DNA from: Mesorhizobium sp. M1E.F.Ca.ET.045.02.1.1
Lineage (GTDB): Bacteria; Pseudomonadota; Alphaproteobacteria; Rhizobiales; Rhizobiaceae
Assembly (NCBI RefSeq): GCF_003952485.1
Contig: NZ_CP034447.1
Coordinates: 6,958,501 to 7,022,500, forward strand
Direction: 5' to 3'
DNA length: 64,000 nt
Shown piece after piece: positions 8,951-19,637 of this stretch; positions within the stretch are counted from its first letter, which is position 1; every line of letters starts with the position of its first letter. The position numbers were made by a program, and so were the translations under genes. The notes beneath the pieces were generated by a model that searched no databases, was not told the origin of the DNA, and was given only the letters and a program-made list of their open reading frames with translations.

Positions 8951-8970
8951 AAAGCCGGATTTCCGGCTTT
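8951..8970. promoter_or_regulatory. Perfect palindrome in the agpT/GH4 divergent intergenic region
   Basis: AAAGCCGGATTTCCGGCTTT is a perfect inverted repeat of 9-bp arms with a 2-bp centre, located between the divergent agpT and GH4 genes and 83 bp ahead of the GH4 start. It could be an operator or a small hairpin in the 5' leader. AraC-type activators usually bind direct repeats, so assignment to AgpT is not supported by the symmetry alone. Confidence 0.4.
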
Positions 8971-9053
8971 GAATAGCATGCGCGCGCTGGCGTGCGGCCA
9001 TATCCTCCCTTGCTGCTCCTTGCCTAACATTCGATTGCATCGAGGTGAAGGTG

Positions 9054-10520
9054 ATGAGTTTCAAAATCGCTATCATTGGCGCCGGCAGCGTCGGTTTCAC
9101 CAAGAAGCTGTTCACCGACATTCTGTGCGTGCCCGAATTCAAGGACATCGAATTCGCGCTGACCGACATCAGCGAGCACAATCTCGGGATGATCAAGGCG
9201 ATCCTCGACCGGATCGTGGAAGCAAACAAGCTGCCGACCAGGGTGACAGCGACGACCGACCGCCGCAAGGCGCTGGAGGGCGCACGCTACGTCATCAGCT
9301 GCGTGCGCGTCGGCGGCCTCGAAGCCTATGCCGACGACATCCGTATTCCGCTGAAATATGGCATCGACCAGTGCGTCGGCGACACGATCTGCGCCGGCGG
9401 CATCCTCTATGGCCAGCGCAACATCCCGGTGATCCTCGACTTCTGCAAGGACATCCGCGCGGTCGCCGAGACCGACGCCAAGTTCCTCAACTACGCCAAC
9501 CCGATGGCGATGAACACATGGGCCGCGATCGAATATGGCAAGGTCGACACGGTCGGCCTCTGCCACGGCGTTCAGCACGGCGCCGAGCAGATCGCCGAAG
9601 TGCTCGGCGCGAAATCGCCCAAGGAACTCGACTATGTCTGTTCCGGCATCAACCACCAGACCTGGTTCATCGAATTGCGGCTGAACGGCCGGCCGATCGG
9701 CAAGGACGAATTGATCGCCGCTTTCGAAGCGCATCCAGTCTATTCGAAGCAGGAGAAGCTGCGCATCGACGTGCTGAAGCGCTTCGGCGTCTATTCGACC
9801 GAGAGCAACGGGCATCTGTCGGAATATCTGCCCTGGTACCGCAAGCGCCCCGACGAGATCACGCGCTGGATCGACATGTCCGACTGGATCCACGGCGAGA
9901 CCGGCGGCTACCTCCGCTACTCGACCGAGACCCGCAACTGGTTCGAGACGGAATATCCGCAGTTCCTCGAAGCAGCGTCGAAGCCGATCGACCCAGCCAA
10001 ACGCTCCAACGAGCATGCCAGTCACATTCTGGAGGCGCTGGAGACCAACCGCGTCTATCGCGGCCATTTCAACGTGAAGAACAACGGCGTGATCACCAAC
10101 CTGCCGCAGGACGCCATCATCGAGTCGCCCGGCTTCGTCGACCGCTTCGGCATCAACATGGCCGCCGGCATCACGCTGCCGGAGGCATGCGCGGCCACCT
10201 GCATATCCTCGATCAACGTCCAGCGCATGTCGGTGCATGCGGCGATCGCCGGCGACATCGACCTCTTGAAGCTCGCCGTGCTGCACGACCCGCTGGTCGG
10301 CGCGGTGTCGACGCCGGAGGAGGTCTGGCAGATGGTGGACGAGATGGTCGTCGCCCAGGCCGCATGGCTGCCGCAATACGCCAATGCTGTTCCGGCGGCA
10401 AAGGAGCGGCTTTCGAAGTCCAGGGTCAAGACCCGCGAATGGGCGGGGGCTGCGCGGCGCAGCGTGCGCTCGATCGAGGAATTGCGCGCCGAAAAGGCGG
10501 CACTCAAACAGGCCGGCTGA
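9054..10520 (+). CDS. agaL1: Glycoside hydrolase family 4 enzyme (alpha-galactosidase-like, CHG motif)
   Basis: 488-residue GH4 enzyme. GH4 members use NAD and a divalent metal and cleave alpha-glycosides by a redox-assisted elimination in the cytoplasm. The N-terminal Rossmann motif FKIAIIGAGSVGF, NPMAMNTWA near residue 149 and GINHQTW near 198 are all present. The metal/catalytic Cys-His lies in CHGVQ (about 170-174). Alpha-galactosidases of GH4 usually read CHS, while CHG has been associated with alpha-glucuronidases, so substrate preference may differ from the second copy at 16660. ATG 9054 has GAGG eight bases upstream. First gene of the transport operon. Confidence 0.85.
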   Translation: MSFKIAIIGAGSVGFTKKLFTDILCVPEFKDIEFALTDISEHNLGMIKAILDRIVEANKLPTRVTATTDRRKALEGARYVISCVRVGGLEAYADDIRIPLKYGIDQCVGDTICAGGILYGQRNIPVILDFCKDIRAVAETDAKFLNYANPMAMNTWAAIEYGKVDTVGLCHGVQHGAEQIAEVLGAKSPKELDYVCSGINHQTWFIELRLNGRPIGKDELIAAFEAHPVYSKQEKLRIDVLKRFGVYSTESNGHLSEYLPWYRKRPDEITRWIDMSDWIHGETGGYLRYSTETRNWFETEYPQFLEAASKPIDPAKRSNEHASHILEALETNRVYRGHFNVKNNGVITNLPQDAIIESPGFVDRFGINMAAGITLPEACAATCISSINVQRMSVHAAIAGDIDLLKLAVLHDPLVGAVSTPEEVWQMVDEMVVAQAAWLPQYANAVPAAKERLSKSRVKTREWAGAARRSVRSIEELRAEKAALKQAG

Positions 10521-10622
10521 AGCTCGTGCATGGAGGCGGCCCCGGGAGGCGGGTCTGCCAGTTCAGCCGTCTGGAATAACGGGCCGAAAGCAGAACAAGT
10601 CCTGATCATGTGGGAGGAGACA

Positions 10623-12707
10623 ATGAGGACCTTACGCAGAATTGGCATTGCCGCCGGATTGATGCTCGGCGTTTCAGTTCCGGCACTCACCGCTATCGCT
10701 TCCGAGCCGACGGTGCCGCCGCAGCCGGCAACGTTCCCGGCCGAAGGCAAAATCAAGTATGTGGCGCGCGACTCCATCCTGAAGTTCAAAGCGCTGCCCG
10801 AATATCGTGAGCCCGACTGGGTGACCGAGAAATACGTCAAGACCGGCAAGCTGCCGCCGCTCAAGGACCGGCTGCCCAAGGAGCCGCTGGTCTTCAAGAC
10901 GGCCAACATGCCGGACGGCATCGGCGTCTATGGCGACACGATGCGCCATGTCATCGGCGGCAGGCCGGAAGGCTGGAACTACGGCGCCGGCCAGACGCAA
11001 GGCTGGGGCGGCATCGACATCGCGCTTTCCGAATGCCTGACACGCACCGCGCCACTGTTCCAGGTCGATGCAAAGGACACCGAGCCTCTGCCGAACCTCG
11101 CCAGGAGCTGGGAATGGTCGAAGGACGGCCACAAGCTCACCATGCATCTCGTCGAAGGCGCCAAATGGTCGGACGGCGTGCCCTTCAACGCCGATGATGT
11201 CATGTTCTACTGGGATGACGAGGTCGTCGACCCGAACGTCTCGCCGCTGAACGGCGCGACGCCCGAAACCTTCGGCGTCGGTACGACGCTGAAGAAGGTC
11301 GACGACTACACGGTGGAATGGACTTTCAAGGAGGCGTTCCCGAGGCAATATCTCTATGCGATGGCCTACGGCACCTTCTGCCCCGGCCCCTCGCACATAT
11401 TGAAGCCGCAGCATCCGAAATATTCGAAGAATACCTACGACCAGTTCAAGAACGCCTTCCCGCCCGAATTCATGAACATGCCGGTGATGGGGGCCTGGGT
11501 GCCGGTCGAATACCGGCCTGACGACATCATCGTCATGCGGCGCAACCCTTACTATTGGAAGGTCGACGAGAAGGGCAACCAGCTGCCTTACCTCAACGAG
11601 CTGCAATACAAGCTGTCGACCTGGGCCGACCGTGATGTCCAGGCGGTCGCGGGCTCGGGCGACTTTTCCAATCTCGAGCAGCCGGAGAACTTCGTCGCCT
11701 CGCTGAAGCGTGCCGCTGAGAAGAACGCGCCCGCGCGCCTTGCCTTCGGCCCGCGCCTCATCGGCTACAATCTGCGCTTCAACTTCTCCGCCAATGGCTG
11801 GGGCAACCCGGACGAGCGCGGCCAGGCGTTGCGCGAACTGAACCGCAACGAGGACTTCCGCAAGGCCGTCACCATGGCGTTCGATCGCAAGGCGCTCGGC
11901 GATTCCCTGGTCAAGGGACCGTTCACCGCCATCTATCCCGGCGGCTTTTCATCCGGCACCAGCTTCTATGACCGCAAGTCGACCGTCTACTATCCCTTCG
12001 ATCTCGAAGGCGCCAAGGCCGAGCTTGCCAAGGCCGGCCTCAAGGACACGGACGGCGACGGCTTCGTGAACTTCCCGGCAGGCACCGCCGGCGGCAAGAA
12101 TGTCGAGATCGTGATGCTGGTCAACAACGACTACACGACCGACAAGAGCCTCGCCGAGGGCGTGGTCGCCCAGATGGAAAAGCTTGGGCTACGGGTCGTG
12201 CTCAACGGGCTCAACGGCACCCAGCGCGACGCCGCCGAATATTCCGGCCGCTTCGACTGGCTGATCCGGCGCAACGACACCGAGCTGACGTCGGTGGTAC
12301 AGAACACCGAGCAACTCGCGCCGGTCGGCCCCAAGACCAGCTGGAACCATCGCGCGCCGGAAAACGGCGAGGTCGACCTGATGCCCTTCGAGAAAGACCT
12401 CGTCGACATAGTCAACAAGTTCGTTTCGACGCAGGACAACGATCAGCGCGCCGACCTGATGAAGAAGTTCCAGAAGATCTCGACGGAAAATGTCTACAAT
12501 GTCGGCCTGACGGAATATCCAGGCGCGCTGATCGTCAACAAGCGCTTCTCCAACATCCCGCAGGGAACACCGATCTTCATGTTCAACTGGGCCGAGGATT
12601 CGATCATACGCGAACGCGTCTTCGTCGCGGCCGACAAGCAGGGGAAATATGAGCTCTTCCCCGAGGAGCTTCCCGGCAAGCCCGGAGACAAGGGGCCGAT
12701 GAACTAG
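10623..12707 (+). CDS. agpA: ABC transporter periplasmic binding protein, peptide-family (family 5), for alpha-galactosides
   Basis: 694-residue family 5 solute-binding protein, longer than the usual 500-550 but similar to AgpA of rhizobia. A signal peptide covers about residues 1-28 (MRTLRRIGIAAGLMLGVSVP, then ALTAIA). The family core is visible in TEPLPNLARSWEWSKDGHKLTMHL split around residues 160-185, followed by WSDGVPFNADDVMFYWDD. It would bind oligosaccharides such as raffinose or melibiose in the periplasm, as shown for AgpA in S. meliloti, although the fold is that of oligopeptide binders. The start has GGAGGAGACA directly before ATG. A strong hairpin lies between this gene and the permeases. 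Confidence 0.88.
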   Translation: MRTLRRIGIAAGLMLGVSVPALTAIASEPTVPPQPATFPAEGKIKYVARDSILKFKALPEYREPDWVTEKYVKTGKLPPLKDRLPKEPLVFKTANMPDGIGVYGDTMRHVIGGRPEGWNYGAGQTQGWGGIDIALSECLTRTAPLFQVDAKDTEPLPNLARSWEWSKDGHKLTMHLVEGAKWSDGVPFNADDVMFYWDDEVVDPNVSPLNGATPETFGVGTTLKKVDDYTVEWTFKEAFPRQYLYAMAYGTFCPGPSHILKPQHPKYSKNTYDQFKNAFPPEFMNMPVMGAWVPVEYRPDDIIVMRRNPYYWKVDEKGNQLPYLNELQYKLSTWADRDVQAVAGSGDFSNLEQPENFVASLKRAAEKNAPARLAFGPRLIGYNLRFNFSANGWGNPDERGQALRELNRNEDFRKAVTMAFDRKALGDSLVKGPFTAIYPGGFSSGTSFYDRKSTVYYPFDLEGAKAELAKAGLKDTDGDGFVNFPAGTAGGKNVEIVMLVNNDYTTDKSLAEGVVAQMEKLGLRVVLNGLNGTQRDAAEYSGRFDWLIRRNDTELTSVVQNTEQLAPVGPKTSWNHRAPENGEVDLMPFEKDLVDIVNKFVSTQDNDQRADLMKKFQKISTENVYNVGLTEYPGALIVNKRFSNIPQGTPIFMFNWAEDSIIRERVFVAADKQGKYELFPEELPGKPGDKGPMN

Positions 12708-12730
12708 TTAACCTCCCTGACGAAGAGAAC

Positions 12731-12758
12731 TCCGGTCGCGCCAGCTGGCGCGGCCGGA
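12731..12758 (+). promoter_or_regulatory. Intercistronic hairpin between agpA and agpB
   Basis: Two 14-bp arms, TCCGGTCGCGCCAG and CTGGCGCGGCCGGA, adjoin with no spacer and differ from perfect complementarity at one position, which is a G-U pair in RNA. It starts 23 bp after the agpA stop within a 112-bp gap, with no T-run behind it. This is the usual place for a structure that stabilises upstream mRNA or partly attenuates, giving more binding protein than permease. Confidence 0.6.
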
Positions 12759-12819
12759 CAAAGCCAAATCTCCGGTGACGCCCAGGGAGCGACCGGGCAG
12801 AAAGGAAGCGGACGATCCG

Positions 12820-13827
12820 ATGTTGCGATTCCTGCTCATGCGCATAGCGTCGGCGCTTCCCGTCCTCGCCATCTTGAGCCTCGTCACCTTCGCCATCATC
12901 CAGGCGCCGCCGGGCGACTACGCCGACTATATCCGCTCGCAGTTGATCAACCAGGGCGGCGCCTCATACGCCGAGGCTGAAGCGCAGGCTCAGGCTTACC
13001 GTGTCGAACACGGCCTCGATAAGCCATTGCCCGTCCAGTATCTCAACTGGATCGGCGGCATCGTCACGCGCGGCGATTTCGGCTACAGCCTCTACTACAA
13101 CAAGCCGGTGGCCGACGTGGTGGGCGAGCGGCTGCCGCGCACGCTGCTTTTGGCACTGGTCTGCCATCTGCTCGCTTCGGTGCTGGGCATAAGTTTCGGC
13201 ATATGGGCGGCGACCCGGCAGTATTCCTGGATCGACTCCACGCTTTCGGCCATCTCGTTCCTCGGCATGACGGTGCCGCGCTTCCTGATGGCGCTGATCA
13301 TCGTCTATCTCCTGGTCTTCCAGTTCAACGTCTCGGAGATCGGCTCGTTCTTCTCGCCGCAATATGGCGGCGCGCCATGGTCGTGGGCGAAGTTCGTCGA
13401 CCTGGTGAAACATGTCTGGCCGGTTGTGGCGATCGCGACCTTCGGCGGCCTCGCCTACAACATGCGCGTCATGCGCGGCAACCTGCTCGACACGCTCAAC
13501 GCGCAATATATCGAGACGGCGAAAGCCAAGGGCCTGACCGGCGGCGCGGTCGTGATGCGCCATGCCGTGCCCAACGCGCTGCATCCTTTGGTCATGTATC
13601 AGGGCGTGGTGCTGCCCTACATGCTGACCGGCGAGATCGAGACGGCGATCATCTTCGCGCTGCCGACCGTCGGCCCGGCGATCGTCGGCTCGATGGCGGT
13701 GGGCGACGTCTATGTGACGGCGACCTTCATGATGGTGCTGTCGGCAACGCTGATCGTCGGCAACATCATCGCCGACATGCTGCTCGCCCTTCTCGACCCG
13801 CGCGTGCGCCAGTTCGGGGAACATTAG
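12820..13827 (+). CDS. agpB: ABC transporter permease, DppB-like, alpha-galactoside uptake
   Basis: 335-residue inner-membrane permease. The N-terminus MLRFLLMRIASALPVL with a long first helix, a periplasmic loop up to about residue 110, and five further helices match the DppB/OppB class. The cytoplasmic EAA-type loop is visible as the segment ending YIETAKAKGLTGGAVVMRHA (around 225-245). It pairs with AgpC to form the channel and is driven by AgpD. The ATG at 12820 follows AGGAAG; the frame is open a little upstream but without family similarity. It is followed directly by agpC with no gap. Confidence 0.9.
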   Translation: MLRFLLMRIASALPVLAILSLVTFAIIQAPPGDYADYIRSQLINQGGASYAEAEAQAQAYRVEHGLDKPLPVQYLNWIGGIVTRGDFGYSLYYNKPVADVVGERLPRTLLLALVCHLLASVLGISFGIWAATRQYSWIDSTLSAISFLGMTVPRFLMALIIVYLLVFQFNVSEIGSFFSPQYGGAPWSWAKFVDLVKHVWPVVAIATFGGLAYNMRVMRGNLLDTLNAQYIETAKAKGLTGGAVVMRHAVPNALHPLVMYQGVVLPYMLTGEIETAIIFALPTVGPAIVGSMAVGDVYVTATFMMVLSATLIVGNIIADMLLALLDPRVRQFGEH

Positions 13828-14961
13828 ATGCTGGCGCGCGACCCTTCACCCCCACCGCCGGCCGAAGGAGCGGTGAGCCAGCCCGCACACGGCAATGAAA
13901 GCTACATCGCGCTGGTCTGGCGCCGGCTGAGGCGCTCCTGGACCGGTATGGCCGGGCTTTGCCTTGTCGTGCTGTTGCTGATGATGGCGGTCTTCGCGGA
14001 ATTCCTGGCGCCTCTGGACCCCAAGGCGACCGATATCGCCTTCGCGCCGCCGGAGGTGCCAAGCTTCCACGACAAGGACGGCAATTTCGTCGCCCGGCCG
14101 AGGATCTATGCGCTGGCCGAATCGGCCGACCTCGATCCGGTCACCTTCCAGCCGATCGTCGGCCCGGATTACGACCATCCGCGGCTGCTCGGCTTCTTCG
14201 TCGAGAGCGCGCCCTACCGGCTTTTCGGCCTCATCCCGGCGAACCGGCATTTTTTCGGCTCGATGGATGGCCAGCCGGTCCATTTCCTCGGCACCGACAA
14301 GTTCGGCCGCGACGTGCTGTCGCGCGCCATCCACGGCTCGCGCGTCTCGCTGATGATCGCGCTCACCGTCGTCTTCATCGTCACCGTCATCGGCACCACC
14401 GTCGGCATGGTCTCGGGCTATTTCGGCGGCAAGTTCGACGTCTGGATGCAGCGCTTCGTCGAGCTTGTGCTCGCCTTCCCGCAATTGCCGCTTTATCTCG
14501 CGCTGACGACGCTGATTCCGGTCACCGCGCCGACCAATGTCTTCCTCGCCTTCGTCATCATCGTCATGTCGGCGCTGGGCTGGGCGCAGATGTCGCGCGA
14601 GGTGCGGGGCAAGACGCTGGCGCTGGCGCGGATCGACTATGTGCGCGCCGCCATGGCGGTCGGCGCCACCGACCGGCGCATTATCATGCAGCATATTTTC
14701 CCCAATGTGATGAGCCATGTGATCGTCGCCGTGACGCTGGCGATCCCGACGGTGGTGCTTCTGGAATCTTTCCTCGGCTTCCTCGGCTTCGCGGTGAAGC
14801 CGCCGCTGATCTCCTGGGGCCTGATGCTGCAGGACACCGCGACCTATTCGGTCATCGGCACCTATCCGTGGATCCTGTCGCCGGTCGGCTTCGTGCTGAT
14901 CACCGTTTTTGCGTTCAACGCGCTGGGCGACGGCCTGCGCGACGCCGTCGATCCCTATTGA
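13828..14961 (+). CDS. agpC: ABC transporter permease, DppC-like, alpha-galactoside uptake
   Basis: 377-residue permease of the DppC/OppC class. The N-terminal cytoplasmic stretch is followed by a first helix (about residues 40-60), then a long periplasmic domain with FLGTDKFGRDVLSRAIHGSR near residue 152, typical of the class. The EAA loop ARIDYVRAAMAVGATDRRII precedes the last helices. The ATG abuts the TAG of agpB, so translation is probably coupled. It is longer than most DppC proteins (about 300 aa) because of the extended periplasmic loop. Second half of the transporter channel. Confidence 0.9.
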   Translation: MLARDPSPPPPAEGAVSQPAHGNESYIALVWRRLRRSWTGMAGLCLVVLLLMMAVFAEFLAPLDPKATDIAFAPPEVPSFHDKDGNFVARPRIYALAESADLDPVTFQPIVGPDYDHPRLLGFFVESAPYRLFGLIPANRHFFGSMDGQPVHFLGTDKFGRDVLSRAIHGSRVSLMIALTVVFIVTVIGTTVGMVSGYFGGKFDVWMQRFVELVLAFPQLPLYLALTTLIPVTAPTNVFLAFVIIVMSALGWAQMSREVRGKTLALARIDYVRAAMAVGATDRRIIMQHIFPNVMSHVIVAVTLAIPTVVLLESFLGFLGFAVKPPLISWGLMLQDTATYSVIGTYPWILSPVGFVLITVFAFNALGDGLRDAVDPY

Positions 14962-14971
14962 GGTGCAAGGA

Positions 14972-16642
<1,671 letters not shown>

Positions 16643-16659
16643 AGTGCCGGAGGCTTACT

Positions 16660-18030
16660 GTGGCAAGAAATCCCAAGATCACCTTCATCGGCGCCGGCTC
16701 GACTGTGTTCATGAAGAACATCGTCGGCGACGTGCTGCAGCGTCCGGCGCTGTCGGGCGCGACTGTCGCGCTGATGGACATCAATCCGCAGCGGCTGGAA
16801 GAAAGCGCCGTCGTCGTCAACAAGCTGATCGCGACGCTCGGCGTCAAGGCGAAGGCCGAAACCTATTCCGACCAGCGCAAGGCGCTCGCCGGCGCCGACT
16901 TCGTCGTCGTCGCGTTCCAGATCGGCGGTTACGAGCCGTGCACCGTCACCGACTTCGAGGTGCCGAAGAAATACGGCCTGCGCCAGACGATCGCCGACAC
17001 GCTCGGTGTCGGCGGCATCATGCGGGGTCTCAGAACCGTGCCGCATCTGTGGAAGATCTGCGAGGACATGCTCGCCGTCTGCCCGGAGGCGATCATGCTG
17101 CAATATGTCAACCCGATGGCGGTCAACACTTGGGCGATCGCCGAGAAATACCCCCAAATCAAGCAGGTCGGCCTTTGCCATTCGGTGCAAGGCACGGCGA
17201 TGGAACTGGCGCACGACCTCGACCTCCCCTATGAGGAGATCCGCTACCGCTCGGCCGGCATCAACCACATGGCCTTCTACCTGAAGTTCGAGCATCGCCA
17301 GCCGGACGGCTCCTACCGCGACCTTTATCCCGACCTCGTGCGCGCCTATCGCGAAGGCCGCGCGCCGAAGCCGGGCTGGAACCCGCGCTGCCCGAACAAG
17401 GTGCGCTACGAGATGCTGACACGGCTCGGCTATTTCGTCACCGAAAGCTCGGAGCATTTCGCCGAGTACACGCCCTATTTCATCAAGGACGGACGCCCCG
17501 ACCTGATCGAGAAATACGGCATCCCGCTCGACGAATATCCGAAACGCTGCATCGAACAGATCGAAGGCTGGAAGAAACAGGCCGAGGCCTATCGGTCCGC
17601 CGACCGGATCGAAGTGGCGCAGTCGAGGGAATATGCGTCAGAGATCATGAACTCGGTGTGGACCGGGGAGCCGTCGGTGATCTACGGCAATGTCCGCAAC
17701 AATGGCTGCATCACCTCGCTGCCTTTCGACTGCGCGGCCGAAGTGCCGTGCCTGGTCGATGCCTCCGGCATCCAACCGACCTATATCGGCGACCTGCCGC
17801 CGCAGCTCACGGCGCTGATCCGCACCAACATCAACGTCCAGGAACTGACGGTGCGGGCGCTGATGAGCGAGGACCGCGAGCACATCTACCATGCGGCGAT
17901 GATGGACCCACACACCGCGGCCGAACTCGACCTCGACCAGATCTGGTCGCTGGTCGACGACCTCATCGCCGCTCACGGCGACTGGCTGCCGGCCTGGGCG
18001 CGCACGCGCAGAAAGACCCAGGCGGCCTGA
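16660..18030 (+). CDS. agaL2: Alpha-galactosidase, glycoside hydrolase family 4 (CHS motif)
   Basis: 456-residue GH4 enzyme expected to hydrolyse melibiose or raffinose-type sugars in the cytoplasm using NAD and a divalent metal. N-terminal Rossmann motif KITFIGAGSTVFMKN, then NPMAVNTWA near residue 151, CHSVQGTAME at 173-182 and GINHMAFYLKF near 200. CHS at the catalytic Cys-His site is the alpha-galactosidase form. GTG start with GGAGG seven bases upstream, 17 bp after agpD, so it is the last gene of the agp operon. It is only moderately similar to the first GH4 copy in the operon, which suggests different substrates or an old duplication. Confidence 0.9.
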   Translation: MARNPKITFIGAGSTVFMKNIVGDVLQRPALSGATVALMDINPQRLEESAVVVNKLIATLGVKAKAETYSDQRKALAGADFVVVAFQIGGYEPCTVTDFEVPKKYGLRQTIADTLGVGGIMRGLRTVPHLWKICEDMLAVCPEAIMLQYVNPMAVNTWAIAEKYPQIKQVGLCHSVQGTAMELAHDLDLPYEEIRYRSAGINHMAFYLKFEHRQPDGSYRDLYPDLVRAYREGRAPKPGWNPRCPNKVRYEMLTRLGYFVTESSEHFAEYTPYFIKDGRPDLIEKYGIPLDEYPKRCIEQIEGWKKQAEAYRSADRIEVAQSREYASEIMNSVWTGEPSVIYGNVRNNGCITSLPFDCAAEVPCLVDASGIQPTYIGDLPPQLTALIRTNINVQELTVRALMSEDREHIYHAAMMDPHTAAELDLDQIWSLVDDLIAAHGDWLPAWARTRRKTQAA

Positions 18031-18034
18031 AGGA

Positions 18035-19315
18035 TCAGGCGCCGGCCTGCTCGCGCTCGACGGCGCGCCAGCCGATGTCGCGGCGGCAGAAGCCCTGCGG
18101 CCAGTCGATGCGGTCGAGCGCGGCGTAGGCTCGTCTCTGCGCCTCCCCGACGGTGGCGCCGAGGGCTGTGACGTTGAGCACGCGACCGCCATTGGCGACC
18201 AGCGCGCCGCCGTTGATGGCGGTGCCGGCATGGAAGATCTCGACGCCATCGCTCGCGGCCTCGTCGAGACCGCGGATGACCGAGCCCTTTTCCGGCGTGC
18301 CGGGATAGCCCCTCGCCGCCATCACCACGGTCAGCGCCGCCTCGTCGCTCCAGCGCGCCGACATATGCGCGAGCTGGCCGTCGACCGCGGCATTGAGCAG
18401 GACCAGCAGATCGTCCTTCAGCCGCATCATCAGCACCTGGCATTCGGGATCGCCGAAGCGGGTGTTGTATTCGATGAGCTTCGGCCCCTGGTCGGTGATC
18501 ATCAGCCCGGCGAAGAGGATGCCGGCGAAAGGCGCGCCGAGATTGGCCATGCCGCGCATGGTCGGCTCGATGATCTCGCGCATGGTGCGCTCGGTCATCT
18601 CGGGCGTCATCACCGGCGCCGGCGAATAGGCGCCCATGCCGCCGGTGTTCGGGCCGGTATCGCCGTCGCCGACGCGCTTGTGGTCCTGCGCGGTGCCGAA
18701 GGGCAGCGCGGTGGCGCCATCGCAGAGGCAGAAGAAGCTCGCCTCCTCGCCGGTCAGATATTCCTCGACCACGACCTCGGCGCCGGCGACGCCAAAAGCA
18801 CCTTCGAAACAGGCCTCGAGCGCGGCCAGCGCCTCCTCCAGCGTCATGGCGATGGTGACGCCCTTGCCGGCGGCGAGCCCGTCGGCCTTGATGACGATCG
18901 GCGCGCCTGTCTTCTCGACATAGGCCTTGGCCGAGGCGAGGTCGCTGAAACGGCCATAGGCTGCCGTCGGGATGTTGAATTTCGCGCAAAGGTCCTTGGT
19001 GAAGCCTTTCGAGCCCTCGAGGCGCGCCGCCGCCTTGGACGGACCGAAGACGCGGATGCCCCAGGCGCGCAGATCATCGGCAATGCCGGCGACCAGCGGG
19101 CCTTCCGGGCCGACCACGACCAGATCGACCTTCTTCTCCTGGCAGAAGGCCGCGACGGCGGAATGGTCGGCAATGTCCAGCTTGACCAGTTCGGCGACGC
19201 TTCCGATGCCGGGATTACCGGGCGAAGCATAAAGCCTGGTCAGCAGCGGCGAGGCGGCGATCTTCCAGGCAAGCGCATGTTCGCGGCCGCCCGAGCCGAG
19301 AAGAAGAACGTTCAT
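18035..19315 (-). CDS. purD: Phosphoribosylamine--glycine ligase
   Basis: 426-residue ATP-grasp enzyme of purine synthesis, joining glycine to 5-phosphoribosylamine to give GAR. The N-terminus [18 protein letters not shown], the segment [17 protein letters not shown] near residue 65, the ATP-grasp lysines in [18 protein letters not shown] near 140, and [16 protein letters not shown] near 290 are all typical. The length matches the family. ATG 19315 is preferred over an in-frame GTG six bases upstream because AAGAGG is well placed for it. Stop lies 4 bp from the convergent agaL2 stop, with no obvious terminator between. Confidence 0.97.
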   Translation of the reverse strand: MNVLLLGSGGREHALAWKIAASPLLTRLYASPGNPGIGSVAELVKLDIADHSAVAAFCQEKKVDLVVVGPEGPLVAGIADDLRAWGIRVFGPSKAAARLEGSKGFTKDLCAKFNIPTAAYGRFSDLASAKAYVEKTGAPIVIKADGLAAGKGVTIAMTLEEALAALEACFEGAFGVAGAEVVVEEYLTGEEASFFCLCDGATALPFGTAQDHKRVGDGDTGPNTGGMGAYSPAPVMTPEMTERTMREIIEPTMRGMANLGAPFAGILFAGLMITDQGPKLIEYNTRFGDPECQVLMMRLKDDLLVLLNAAVDGQLAHMSARWSDEAALTVVMAARGYPGTPEKGSVIRGLDEAASDGVEIFHAGTAINGGALVANGGRVLNVTALGATVGEAQRRAYAALDRIDWPQGFCRRDIGWRAVEREQAGA

Positions 19316-19489
19316 GGCCACCTCTTGCTGCCGATCATGTCTGCCCTGAACCCGCTATTGATCCGCGGGCGACGGGTCAAGGCGTCTTGGCAATTTGGCG
19401 GCAGTTGCACACGGGAACAAGAGCGCGCCGGCTTTCGTCCAGACGGAAATGGCATTGCCGCCTCACGATGTTTTCACCGGCTGAGCGAC

Positions 19490-19594
19490 TAGAGCGGTTC
19501 ACCGTTTCACGGAAACGGCGAACCACTCTATCTCTTTGTTTTCACGCAATTCCGGACGGAAAACCGCTTCACACTTTTCCTGGAATTGCTCTAG
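19490..19594. repeat. RIME-like rhizobial intergenic mosaic element
   Basis: Two adjoining palindromes in the 322-bp purD-ubiA divergent gap. The first (19490-19530) starts TAGAGCGGTTC and ends GAACCACTCTA. The second (19536-19594) contains GCAATTCCGGACGG and TCCTGGAATTGC, flanking an ACCGCTTCACACTTT centre. The same second unit recurs at 60834-60891 and, degenerate, at 25427-25505. Two large palindromes per unit are the described layout of RIME elements in Rhizobiaceae; the family name is inferred from memory. The remaining intergenic sequence must hold both promoters, not individually recognised. Confidence 0.75.
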
Positions 19595-19637
19595 CTGCCG
19601 CTTGACGACGCCTATCCGTGCTGCCACTCCAGCATCC

